Shown here in pieces: positions 1 through 12,499 of a stretch of DNA of 64,000 nt. A program made the translations under genes and the position numbers. A model generated the notes under the pieces. It saw only the letters and a program-made list of their open reading frames with translations. It searched no databases and was not told where the DNA came from. The DNA comes from Diospyros lotus. Taxonomy: Eukaryota > Streptophyta > Magnoliopsida > Ericales > Ebenaceae. Numbering within the stretch: position 1 is the first letter of the stretch; the number at the start of each line of letters is the position of its first letter. The stretch covers positions 29,645,316 to 29,709,315 of the forward strand of contig NC_068339.1 of NCBI RefSeq assembly GCF_014633365.1, written 5' to 3'.

Positions 1-560
1 GATACTAAAGAGGTTTAGCATAGAGAATTCCAAGAAAGGTTTCATACCTTTTAGGCATGGAATTCATCTCTATAAAGGGATGTCTCCCAAGACACCTGAA
101 GAGAAAAAGAGAGAGAGAGAGAGAGCATGGAAAAGTTCCAATCTAATATGGATGATTGAAAGTTTACATCAGAGTTTGTATTTGTTTGTAATGGAGGAGC
201 AGTTAATTGGAAGAGTTTCAAGAAAGAAATAACTGCAAACTCCACTACGAAAGCTGAATATGTTGCGGCATGTGATGTTGTAAATGAGGCTGTTTGGATG
301 AGAAAGTTCATTGTTGAATTGGAGGTAGTTTCGTCCATTAAGTTGTCAATATCTCTATATTGTGACAACAATGGGGCTATTGCACAATTCCGGGAACCCA
401 AGTCTGGCTAAAAGTCCAAACACATTGAGCGACGTTTCCATTTGATCTGAGAGATCATAGTATGTGGTGATGTGCAACTGTAACAAATCGTTTCATTGGA
501 GAATGTCACAAACTCACTGACCAAAGCACTATCACAGGGACAACTTTGATCGACCGTGCT
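1..560 (+). pseudogene. Ty1/copia polyprotein remnant (end of RT and RNase H)
   Basis: Translation of the plus strand gives pieces of the C-terminal part of a copia polyprotein. MSPKTPEE near position 80 resembles the stretch just after the reverse transcriptase core. From about 165 the RNase H region follows (FVFVCNGGAVNWKS, TTKAEYVAACD, VWMRKFIVEL, CDNNGAIAQ, KSKHIERRFHL), then the terminal motif NSLTKALSQGQL near 510-545. Sequence expected between the first two blocks is missing, and a GA microsatellite lies at about 102-125. Several in-frame stops break the reading frame, so this cannot make protein. The element enters from outside the window on the left. Family assignment is secure; the lineage within copia is not. 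Confidence 0.85.
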
Positions 561-789
561 CTTGGGTTTGGTCAACTAAACCATGGCAGAATCAGCCGTT
601 TGGTTTTTGAACCAATCAACCGAACCTTTTAAAATGGTTTACCATTTCCTTAAAACTAGTCGACCATTTCTAACAGCGAGGGTTGTGATTTCACACTATT
701 TCTTTGTTGTTTCTACAATTGATCGTATGGATGCGTGTAGGATGAGGATGATGATAGTAAAGCAAGATCGCTACAGGGCAAGTAACGTA

Positions 790-2690
790 GTTTAAAAATT
801 TTGAATCTTACCCCAATTCCGGCGATTGGATTAACATCGAAATTAAATCATTCACATATAAATAAAATAAATCTGATATTTAGATTTTCGAGTCGTTCGC
901 GGATTCAAGCATTCCAAGTGTCCGGCCTTTAACTCGTTATACGCAGCATGCGTCCATTAGCAAGGAGAGCGGAATAAGAGTGCTAGCTCCTTCTCCTTTT
1001 TGCAGTTTGTGTATGGATGAAAAAGAACGCCCACGTTTCAAATTGATACCAAAAAGAAACGGGAAAGAGTGAAGTGCATTCATTTTTCAACTCTTGAAAA
1101 ACCACACAAAATAATCACTTTCATCTATTTTGGGCAACCCATAAAGGGATATTTATAAACAGCTCTAGGGTTTCTTAAACCGTAATGGATATAGGCCGGC
1201 CAATTTAATTTAGTCCAATTAAGAACGTAATTAAATGGGTTTATTCTAGTCCAACTAGAAATATAATTAAATGGCCCAAATCCTATTATGGGTTTAAATA
1301 TAATATTCAGCCCAAATCCAATTTAGCTTAAATATAATATTTAATATTTGGTCCAAATCTAATTTAGTCAAAATATAATATTTAATTTAATATTTGACCC
1401 AAATATTTTATTTAGTCCAAATATTAATTTAAACCCAAATATATTTTATTTCCTATTTACCACTCTAACGAATAGAAAATTATTAAATTAAAAACTTCTT
1501 CTTAATTTAATCAATTGTCATTTTAGAAAACTTTTTCCATTATGACGACCCCTTATCATATCGACGTCATTACTTTCCTTTGTTATTTTTTCTTGAGAAC
1601 CTACGACGGCATAACTTTTTGGCGAAGTGTCCCACTTAACCATACGTCCGCTCTCTTAGTTTAAGCCAAGGACTACACCTTTTGCATATGACTCATTAGG
1701 CTTCCGAATATGTTGGCAATGTGTTGGTACGAACACATAAGACAAGATTGACCTCTAGCAAGGAGTCATGCTTACCCAATTATTCAGAAGGATTCATAAT
1801 CCGCAAATAACCTTTCACGAGCATGGTTATCGTGTAATTCGATCCTCTCATCAATGTATCTTATGTAATCTCTCAAGTCTGGTAATGTGTTGTTTGATTA
1901 TGATCACATGGGTTTTTCTTCGGTCATTCAGATATCTTCACTTAATAGAAAGTGAATCAATAACTTCTTATTGATCTCTTTCACCATGACCATGGATTTA
2001 AAGTGAATATTCACCAAAGGCGTCTTAGATACAACATCCTCAATCAAGGGATAGATGAGTCCCATCTTGGTTATACACCCATCTCCATATGCCTCACCAT
2101 ATGCCCAACGATTGTCCACCTGCAGCCTTTGTCTTGGCCCATCGAAACGATGTCAAAGCATATCGGTCTTCTTATGAGATGACCGTGACAACCTTAGGTC
2201 CAAAGATTAGTTACACCCATCTCGTATGAGAATTCCGTCAACATATAACCAAAATGGATTCTCATGGCGAGTCATGTCCAGTGACACGTTCTCCAACATT
2301 GGTCACCTATGTACTTGTCTAAGCATCCCCATGCCTATGGGTGTGAGACCCTTATTGCTATCACATAGCAAAAACATAACACATACAAGTCTTACCGTAA
2401 TTTTCAATGTCCATTCTTGACATTGCTACGACTTGGGACTTTTAATGATGTATGAAAACTGTGATGCATCATCTCACATCTTTATAGATTAATCACAGTA
2501 TACATCATATAGACTTCTATCTAGTTTCATTTGGTTATTACAATAATAACAAGAAACTAATAGAATAATTTCTTGTGAATTTGAACAACTCCTTATTCAA
2601 ATAATAAACATGATTACAATTGTTAGTGTACAACATGTCTAATTTGATTGGGTTTAAAGCACCTAAACTAACAAATGACGGCAAGGACGG
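790..2690 (-). repeat. Probable LTR or leader of a retrotransposon, reverse orientation
   Basis: No coding exon is visible in this 1.9-kb stretch. Its left part (around 880-1150) has a layout I associate with the R/U5 part of copia-type LTRs read in reverse. It includes repeated blocks of the type 'cccaaat..aatata' at 1240-1440. The part from 1740 to 2690 is unique-looking, AT-rich and punctuated by stops in all frames. It follows the copia remnant directly and could be its partner LTR or a separate insertion. No second LTR or target duplication was identified, so the limits are approximate. Confidence 0.35.
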
Positions 2691-4941
2691 TGTGCTTGGG
2701 GCACGCCTCTCTCTCCTCAACTTTGTCTCATCTCTCTCTCCTAGTTGTTTGTTTGGATTTGTTGGTATTTATGGTTTTAGGGCATGATATAAAAAGGAAG
2801 AAAAAGAAAAACATCGAAGGCTTTTGCATTGCAATAGTTGCCAAGTTTACTCTCTCGGCCATTACGTTTTCTTCTCAGTCCAGAGCCCTCTGAGACCCTT
2901 TCCTTCCTTACTCCCATTGTTTGATTGTTGCTAGTGTAGAAAAGCTAATCCTATAAAGTGTCTATTGGATTTGGAATCCCATTTCTCTAAACTTGATTCC
3001 AGCTTAATCACCTACAGGAGGCTTGTCTACCACATAGACTCTCTTGTATGTTTCAACCATTATTTGGAGTGTGGACTTACCAGGGCCCTTGTAGTTTCAA
3101 GGGTCGGACTAGTCATCCAGCTTGTTGTTCGGAGCAGTAGATGACTGCTTGGTAAATCCATTCAAGAGCTATTGGTGAGCAACAGTTGTTGCCCCAGGAG
3201 GAATCTGAATTCAAATTCTACTTCAAAACCAAACTTCTAGTGAGGTATATTGTTAAAACCCCTATGGTTTGTTTTTGGTTTCTTTGCATATGGTTGTCTA
3301 TACCGAGTCTTGCAAGGTGCTCTTGAACTTTATTCTACTGCGTTCGTATTCAGGTTTTTCGAAAAAGTTTTGAAAATGGTAAAACTCTTGCATTGATACA
3401 CCATATGTTGGTGTTCCCCTTCAACAACATATATATATATACACCATATGTTGGTATATATTTGACCATCACCTTGGGTACACCATCCAATTTTAATTTT
3501 AGTTTAAGCTTAATCCAATTTGTTAATTTTTTGATCTTCCAAGTCTACTCCACTTGTAAAACTAAAACTTAACAAGTTACTTTTTTCATTCTAAATTTGA
3601 TTTCATGTATTTTTTAACCTAAAGCTATTTTCCAAATTTAATAAGTTATTTTCAAATAAGAGATAAAATTACAATTATTCTCAATTCTCCTCTAATTTTT
3701 TTTTTTTAAAAAAAAAGCAACCAATGGTTGGTAACCTCTAGTTGCCGAAGGTCATTTGAAGAGAGAAAGGAAAGATGATGATAATGAACGTAGATGATAA
3801 TGATAAATTTAGGCTATATTTGGGTTCATCTAACCACTCGGGTTTATCACTGATTCATTGTGCGCACGCAAAGAGAGAGAGAGAGAGAGAGATCATTTAC
3901 ATCGTTGTTGTTTCTGTCGAACCATTGCTGCCAAACCATCTTGTTATCCCACCATTCAGATCCTTCCAAATTTGGATTGACTATGATCCAAAATTCATCG
4001 TTGATCATTTTGTTTAGCATTCTTGTCTGTAAATGTTCGGTATATGAAGTGTAGTATTCTAGCATAAGCACATACATATAAACCTACACTTACTTTAGCC
4101 ATGCTTTTTCTAAATTGCTTTTCTAACTGGTTCCTAGTGACTTGGCGAGTTGATAGATTCGAGTAAATGGGACGATGCATGCTTAGGGTTAGTTGTTAAC
4201 CACAAATTTTCACAAGTGCAAAAGTGAGAAAAAAAGAACTCACTAACAACAAATGTGAAGGAAGTATATGGGGGTCGGGTTTCATGCTTCCACTAACCTT
4301 CTTCCTAGTTGGGTGAATGAGAAGACGATGAGTTACTAATACCTCGGTTATCTTTAATTGATAGATTTTAATCAAATGTCCTTCCCTAATAAATAAATAA
4401 ATATAAAGTAAGATAAGAAATAATATCTTACAAATAACAAATATGTTAGGTCCTATCAAATACAATCATTGTAGTTATTATTATGCACTGTGAGAGCACA
4501 AATCCAACATTTTTCCAAAAGCGGCCGGTATTTGAGTTCAGGTTTAGTCAATAATAATAATAAATATACAGATACACACACTAACGATACGCTATTCTTA
4601 TTCTGCGGTGCGGTGAACTTTCAAAACTTCAGGCGAATGGAAAAGAAATACGGAAGAGAATATTTTATTTTAATGTGGCGGCGCTAAATTATCCCCAAAT
4701 TTGAAGCTTCAGAGAATCTGGGCTGTCCGTGGGGAGGGGGCGGCCTGTCCTAAATCGGGAATTAATCTTTTGGTACAAAGAAAGAGGAATTTCCTGGCTC
4801 TCCAGTCTCCACTCTCCTGGTTCAATTCAGTTCTAGGGTTTATGCATTACCGCTTCATCTATGCATAAGAAAACCCACTGCGCCTATTCCCATCTACACA
4901 ATTTCAACGTGTGTTAAGAGCTTTCTCAACTTCACAAATCA
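2691..4941. other. Intergenic region and presumed promoter of the ADA2-type gene
   Basis: No gene recognised. Small repeats are present: an AT run at 3428-3440, two copies of 'acaccatatgttggt' near 3400 and 3441, and a GA microsatellite at about 3870-3892. The last 250 bases become GC-richer around 4675-4760 and should contain the promoter and 5' leader of the downstream gene. No convincing TATA box could be assigned, so the transcription start is not given. Confidence 0.5.
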
Positions 4942-7900
4942 ATGGGTCGCTCTCGCGGAAATTTTCACGCTGATGAAGATCCCAGCCAAAGGTTTAAAAT
5001 TTTCGTCGCTTTCTTATCCAATTCAGTCTGAATTCCTGAAGTTTTGCTTTCGGATTTCCTGTTATATATACCTGTGTTTTTATACATTTATGCTTTCATA
5101 TGTCGCTGTGTGTAGAGTGTTCCAGTTTTTAATTCGGCCTGGCCGTTAATTGGTACCTAATTGTGTCAATTATAAGGTCTTCTTGCCTTGTAGGGAAAAT
5201 GGAGTGGAATTCCTAATGTTGGTTGCTAGGTCGATGTATGGTCTCATTCACCTATTCCCCAAATCCTTTTGATTCCATGTTAGATAGATGACTTCGTTTC
5301 CATAAAGCATAAGTTATCAAGGAAGCGCCCAGTGATATACTGACCTGCATGAATTGCTTTGTTGCAGTAGAATGATATTTTTCTATTTCATTATTTCGAA
5401 CCTCTTTTTAGATATGAAGTAATTTTGAGTATACTGTGTCACAATATGTGCACTTGGGTTACAGTTGAGTGCATGACTTGAAACTGTTATATGAAGTTTG
5501 TTTCTCTGGTAATAGTATGCTATAGATGTTAAAATAATTGTCCCTATTTCTCTGAATCAAATTTGATTAGCCGATCTGCAGAAATTAGAACTTCATGTTG
5601 GAAGAAGGATATTTCAAATGAATGTGACCTAGTTTTTCACTTATAGAAAAAGGACTCAACTTTCCAGCTAAGGGCATACCTAACTCATTGCTTCTGTAGC
5701 ACTTAATGTCCCAGCCATGGGAAGTAGCATAGTTCTTGAATTTCACTCTCACGGTAAACTTGAGCTATCTACACTGGCAAGATAATGCTGAATTTTGTTG
5801 CCTTTTGTTTTCTTTAATTCAATGCTTGGATACTAAGGTGTTTTTATATTTTTAGATTTACCAATATAATGTAGTAGTTTAGAATGATGGGTTTTTGGAT
5901 ATCCACTTTTCTTTTTTTCCCTTTTTAAGTCAACCTCTTCTAGGAATTGTTATTGCGTTCTTTCACTTTATTTATCCTCTTTACATGCCTAATCATTCAT
6001 CTTGTAAGTTTGATTTTGTGTTCTCATATTTTACACATATTTCCTATAAGTTCTTTAAGTTCAATAAATTATTTATTAATTCATTTGTTTGAATGTTTAA
6101 TTTGTTTTTCTAAAGATCATTTCTGCAATGCAGATCAAGGCGAAAAAAGAATGCTTCAACTGGAGAAAATCTAGAATCCACAACAGCAGGTACTTAGCAG
6201 ACACTTTAGTTTCTTTGATGAAGCTTGTTAAGGAGTTTGTTGGATTTCTGGTGCTGCCTCAAACATTCCAAGGTGTAGCAAATGAAATAAGAATACCATA
6301 TTTTTTTCTTATTACTTCTTTTTCTTGAAACCCCAAGCTCTTTTTGTTACTCACCTGGTAATGAAGTGGATAATCAATGTGAATGTGGAGGCTACATGCC
6401 ACAAGATCTGTTTAGGTCACATGATGAGGTGTTCCTTGACATAATTTTTGTTTCATATATCAATCACGATTACCTGGGCATAGGTGCCTTAAAATTCTAC
6501 AAAGTAATTTGGTCTATTTACTGTTGAAATATAATGCTTCAGTTAACCGCATATCCATGTACAGAATAAAAGGACGTATATATGCTATGCTCTTGTTATT
6601 ATGTGACAATCGCTTAGATATTTTTATTACTCATTTTTCTCTCTTATAGTTTTTAACTTTGTGGTGTTAGGCCAAGGAACAGGTGAAGGGAAGAAGGCTT
6701 TGTACCACTGCAATTACTGCAACAAAGATTTAACAGGGAAAATTCGTATCAAGTGTGCTGCGTGTACTGATTTTGATCTATGCATAGAGTGTTTTTCTGT
6801 TGGCGCTGAGGTGACGCTTCATAAAAGCAATCATCCTTACAGGGTCATGGTTAGTAAGATTGTTTGAGTTTCTCCTTATACCTTGTTGATCTGTATAGTT
6901 ATTCCATAATATTGAGTTGTGAATATCACACCCCACAGTGAGACTGGCTGTGAACCTTGAGCATTATCTCAAGGAAGCTATAAGCCTTAGTTAAACTTAA
7001 CTTTGTGTGTGTTTGTGTATTCCAAGAACTTTTTTCAAATAATAGTTTTAAAAGCATTTAACTTGATAAAATATCCTATCAACACAAATCTGGATGCCGC
7101 TTCATGCATTTACTACTGCATATGGTCATGGAAGTTGTAAACTTTCTCCAAATTTACTAGTTCCAGTAAGCTGCTATGTTATTTGACTTTAATAATTAGA
7201 GTACTAGAACTTGGATCCGAATGAAAGTGCACGGCCTTTTAATTTTCTTGTACTATACAACATGCTGAATGTTTATTAGCTTTGTGCTAATGCTTCATGT
7301 ATTTTATTTGAACAGGACAGCTTATCTTTCCCACTTATCTGCCCAGAATGGAATGCAGATGAAGAAATTTTGCTTCTGGAGGTAGCTTTCATTTCCATAG
7401 TCCCTTTATTGCGTGTTTGAATTTTGAATTGTCCTTGGTGTGTTAATTTGCTTCATTAATATGATATCTGGGTTATAACCTTTTTTTTTTTGGGTGGGCG
7501 TGGGGGGGTTCTGCTTTTTCTAGGGGATTGAAATGTATGGTATGGGAAATTGGGCAGAGATTGCTGAGCACGTTGGGACAAAGAGTAAAGAACAATGTAT
7601 TCAACACTACAAAACTGCCTACCTGAACTCACCATACTTCCCTCTGCCGGTACAAGAATGAATAGTGTTTCTTCGTTTATGGGTTCTAGTTTTCCATATG
7701 CATAATTGTCTTGTACAAACATATGTTTTCTAGGACATGACTCATGTTGTTGGCAAAAATAGAAAGGAACTTCTCGCTATGGCCAAAGGGCATGGTGAAG
7801 ACAAGAAAGGTTTGTGACATAATGTTCCTCCATTATCTTTCTTCTGGTTTCTTGTTTTTGGAATTGCTTTAGTGATGGATTTTCTTAAATTTGCATTTGA

Positions 7901-10890
7901 CAAACATCATGGAGGATAATCTTTATGGAGATATGCCTTGTAATATCAGGAAGTTTGGCCAAGTTCAAGAGAACCAACTGTAGCTTGGCCAGTATCTAGT
8001 TTTCATCATAAATTTACAAATATTTCCTTGCATAGTGTGGTCATTTTGTATTGGATTCAGGAATTCATACTTTTCTGTTAAATTGTTGATTTGTGGGCCG
8101 CAAACATGCTGTCATGTAGAAATGGGCTCTTTCTTTGTAGAATGACATTTCATATTGTCAACTCTTGATAGGTATGACAGGAACATCTTCCCTAGGTGAG
8201 CTTACTTTGAAGGATGAATCTCCATTTCCCTCTTCTAGAATCAAGTACAACTATCATTCTCTTCCATATATGGATTTTCCTGGTTTTTCTCGTATACGTC
8301 TCTTGATTTGAATTCTTTTGCATGTAAATGATTAGGGTTGAAGATTCAAATAAAAATGGTTCATCTGGCCGATTGGTATCTTCTGGTAAGCAACTTTTTG
8401 GTTGCTTTGCTACTACTGATTTTTCAAGGTTGTCTTAAATAACTATTTGGTGTATCAGTTGCATTTTTTTTTATTTGTTCTAACTGCAACAGGCAGACTC
8501 AAAGGCCATCCTAACCACACTAATATTGCAGGAACAACTGCCACTAAGGGGTCAAACATAGCGCAGGTCAAGAATAGCCCCAGTTCCATAAAAGTGGAAG
8601 GTATGACATTCTGCGTTTCTTCCATATATTTGCAGATAGCTGACAAAGAATTCTATTGGTTTATTTACTTCTGTAGATTAATTCTAAACATTTTGGCAGA
8701 CAATCTAGTGGACAGGAGTTTTGGGGGCAAGAAACTTAAACCTCCAAACGAGGGCCCAACTTTGTTGGAGTCAAGTGGTTATAACCCCAAAAGGCAGGAA
8801 TTTGATCCAGAATATGATAATGATGCTGAACAATTGCTTGCTGACATGGAATTCAAGGAAACTGACACCGAAGAGGAGCGCGAGTTGAAGTTGAGGGTCC
8901 TACATATCTATGCAAAGAGGTGTCTTGCCATTATTATCTGTTTCTTCCATTTGATTGTGCACTTAGTTATTCCATTTTATAAATATGTTTAGGGACTGGG
9001 ACTTTCCGAAAATGTCATTAGTCAATGATTAATTTTTGCCAAAAAAGAAAATGAAAAGTGTGGAAGCTACTTTAAGTAATAAAACCAAAACAAGTTTAAC
9101 ATATTACAGGAAGATCAGATAATGTTTACTTGGACTAGAGATTAATTTTTCGGCCAAATTTTTCTCACAGATAGGTTAGAAGACTATCTGATAAATCATA
9201 AGAATGTAGAATAATAATAATAATAAGCCTTTATCTGGCTAATTGGGGTTGGATAAATCCTAAGAACGTACATGATGAAATGTGATGGATTACAATAATG
9301 ATGAAGAATGTAAGTTTAAGGCATACCTCTACAGATGACATATTCTGGTACTATGAATTTATTTATCACCCGTCACAAGTTCTTGATGGTTCAGAATGCT
9401 ATTCTCCTAAGAATTATATCTTCTTCCTTCCACCCGCTTCCCGCCCATTTTCTTTTGTTTTCCTTTTCTGTTGTGGGCTCATGGTTCAAAATAAATTATT
9501 GGTAGGCTTGATGAGAGGAAAAGGAGGAAGGATTTCATCTTAGAAAGGAATTTGCTCCAGCCAAATTTGTTTGAGAAGGACTTATCTTCCGAAGAGAAAG
9601 AAATCTGCCGTCATTATGATGTCTTTATGCGTTTTCATTCCAAAGAAGAGCATGATGACTTACTTAAGACTGTTATCCAGGAATATCGAATTATGAAAAG
9701 GATTCAAGAACTCAAGGTATATGATAAGTTGAATTTTTCTGTAATACTGCTTTTCCTCACAGAATAAACGATTGTGTTTCCTCTTTTTAACGAAATAAGC
9801 ATCATCACGATAAATCAATGGATTTTTTTTTATTTCTAAAATTTGGGTTGAGTTACCGTTTTGTTGTTGCATTATTTTGAGTTTTTGTTTTTATTTTTTA
9901 TTTTTTACATTTCAAAATGCAAACTAATGATACAGGAAGCCAGAACTGCTGGTTGTCGATCATTAGTCCAAGCTGAGCGATATCTTGAACAGAAAAGGAA
10001 GAGGGATGCTGAAGAAAGTGGACGTAGCACCAAATTAAGTACTCAGTCGGGTCGGAGCAGTCTGGGTTGTCTCCCACCCCCTGAGTCAGTGATGAGTGAT
10101 TCAAATATGAGAGCTACAGGACAGGCAAATTCAGGTTCTCTTGCTGACTTAGATATTATGGCACTTCCAGGGGCTGAGTTGCTATCTGAATCTGTAAGTA
10201 TCCCTAGTTTCTTTTATCAAAGTTGAAACAGGTTGTTCTACTCTAAGTCTGCAGTTCTTGATCAACCAATCCTTGCTTTCAAAAATAGATATGATTCGAT
10301 CTTTAGTCTTTCTCAGATACAAATTAAGTTAACGGGAGTTTTATCAGTGAGTGAATTTCTTTGCGTCCTGATTACATTGCTCAAACCAAGGGGGGGTTAT
10401 AGGGCTGACCATTGGATTAGTGACCTAAACTGATATGCCTGCAGTGCCAGCGCCAAAAACATCCAGAGGCAGAGTCTATGTATGCGAGTGTCCTGCTTTT
10501 TGATGGCTGTTTAAAGCATTTAGTTTGGGATTTTACGTTTTCTTCTTTTGGGGGGATCATATATAAATGCCAATCATGCTGTATGGATTAGTTGTTTCAT
10601 TTGCCTTTCTGGCTGGCATGTATAAATTAATTACTCATTCAATCTAATTATTTTTATTCATTGGCATGTATATATATGTGTGTGCGTGTGTGCAGGAGAA
10701 AAGACTTTGCCGCGAAATCAGGTTATCACCACCAGAGTACCATAAGATGCAAGAGATCATGACCGTCCAAATCCTCAGTGGCACCATTGCCAAGAAATCT
10801 GACGCCTATCCCTTTTTCAACAAAATCGAACACAGCAAAGTTGATAGAGTTTATGACATGCTGGTGAGAAAGGGTTTTACTCAATCATGA
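4942..10890 (+). CDS. ADA2b: Transcriptional adaptor ADA2 (SAGA-type histone acetyltransferase module), 13 exons
   Basis: ADA2 bridges the histone acetyltransferase GCN5 to activators in nuclear SAGA-type complexes. Exons, all GT-AG: 4942-4991, 6134-6189, 6671-6849, 7316-7381, 7524-7649, 7734-7809, 8172-8244, 8336-8385, 8493-8600, 8700-8919, 9506-9716, 9936-10193, 10696-10890. They join in frame to 555 residues. The start matches the conserved MGRSRGNF opening. Visible domains are a ZZ zinc finger (C49, C52, C64, C67, C73, C76, H86, H90), a SANT/Myb domain at about 104-154 (W107, W127), a conserved central block (FDPEYDNDAEQLL, LDERKRRKDFILERN, FMRFHSKEEHD) and a C-terminal SWIRM domain at about 475-555 ending VDRVYDMLVRKGFTQS. 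As I recall the Arabidopsis proteins, most blocks are closer to ADA2b, although the length is nearer ADA2a. No disabling change was seen. A polyadenylation-like AATAAA lies in the 3' flank near 11065. Confidence 0.96.
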
Positions 10891-11479
10891 ACACAGAGAC
10901 GTCTGTCACCCAACCCACCCTCCAACATGTTCACCCTTTCCCGAGCTACAATAATAATTATATGTAATGTAACTAATCCATTCTGTTCTACACACTGATT
11001 GAATCAATAATATATGCATTCTCTATTTTCGTCCGTGTAGTGTCTGTTTGTCTTTTTCCTTGTTAATAAAACCTTTTTTGGCTAAATAATTAGTATATGG
11101 TCTGTTGTTTAATCCAACAAATTTTACTTTTTGAGTGTTGACCGTGAGCTTCCTCTTTTAGTTGCCACATGTATATGTCGTTTGTTGTTTGATGTGGAGG
11201 CCAGTCCAAAACCAAGTTCACCAAGTCCACAGAAGAAAACAATCTCAAATAAGCATAACCTTCCTTATAAAGATATATATATATATATATATATAGAAAT
11301 TCCAGTCCGACAATTTACAAAACTAGAGAAAACTAACCGATATGTACGTCGTAGACCTAGCTAGCCTAACCAAATACACCCATCATCATTAATATTATCA
11401 TATATATCATAGCAACGCAAACGCAACTAGAAGAGAGGAGCATGCATGCATGTATATTATGCACGGCGATGGCGGTCAT
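10891..11479. other. Intergenic region between convergent genes
   Basis: This 590-bp spacer separates the 3' ends of the ADA2-type gene (+) and the TPD1-like gene (-). It holds their 3' untranslated regions and an AT dinucleotide run at about 11272-11294. No other gene is visible. Confidence 0.6.
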
Positions 11480-12499
11480 TCAGTCAGAGCAAGAAAGAGA
11501 GGACACAGAGAGAGGATAGGCGAAGGTGTTGGCATAGATAAAAGAGAGAGCCTCGCCGGGAAGCATGGGTTGGCCGTCGTTGACAAGGCAGTCATCGTAG
11601 GCAATTCGCTTAAACAGGCGAGGGTCGATCTGACTGGCAGAGCTGAACCATCCGCAGCTTAAATGTATGTCCGAGACGCTGCAACCCGTGGCGCAACCGT
11701 TCACTATTTGGACAGTGTATGTCGGAATCCCATTTGGAAGTGGGTTTGTTGGTCCTTGAGATATCACCACGTTGCCCTTGGAACACGTTTCCCCTATTCG
11801 ATTCATCCACCCCCCATTCTCCTCCTCATCCTCATCTATTTCATCATTCAAAACAATATCGATCTTAAGAAACAACTTAAACAATAATACAAAGATAGAC
11901 CCATGAACCACCCCAATCGAAGTGCACCATTATTAATGTTCTAACCGAATAAAACATAACAAAAAAAGAAACATCAATATATAGGAATAAAGAATGGCTT
12001 ACCACCCAAGTCCATCAGCTTGCGAGCTGCAAAGCCATTAGTGTTTTCCTTGGAAAACAGCAGTTCATGGAAGGCAGTAATATCGTCAGTACTAGTAGTA
12101 GTACCCCTGGTTTCATGTGCCCAATGTTTCCCCTCGACTGCAGCATTAATAAATAAGACGTTGAACAGTCATTAATTATTACACAAACTAATAATATGTA
12201 CGTCCGACCTCTGAATATACTATCTTCTGATATTTATTGCATGGTGATCCAACGGGGTACTATATCGACCCACCCAACAAGTGCACAAAGCTTCTGGTAA
12301 AACTAATGTTGCTTGAAACGGAAGAGAAAGGGAAGCATTAAAAACGAAGAAGAGATGTCTGTTAATTAATGTTAAGCGGAAGAGAAAGGGAAAGATAGAG
12401 ACAGTACGTACCAGAAAAGGTGGCACAGATGAAGCCCAAGGCCAAAACCATGGAGGCCATGCAAATCATACCAGCAGCACCAGGATTTGTCATATACAT
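11480..12499 (-). CDS. TPD1-like: TPD1-like (TAPETUM DETERMINANT 1 family) small cysteine-rich protein, 3 exons
   Basis: TPD1 is a small secreted ligand of the receptor kinase EMS1/EXS that specifies tapetum in anthers; homologues act more widely. Minus-strand exons are 12499-12412, 12137-12003 and 11835-11480, with GT-AG junctions and consistent phase, giving 192 residues. Two in-frame ATGs (12499 and 12493) could start it. Residues about 9-30 form a hydrophobic stretch (MASMVLALGFICATFS) fitting a signal peptide or anchor. The conserved domain lies entirely in exon 3: NRIGETCSKG, QGPTNPLPNGIPTYTVQI, CATGC, IHLSCGWFSSA, IDPRLFKR, YDDCLVNDGQP, SFIYANTFAYPLSV, SC, with six cysteines. An acidic run (DEDEEE) precedes the domain. 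It is convergent with the ADA2-type gene. Family assignment is strong; exon 1 and the exact start are inferred. Confidence 0.9.
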
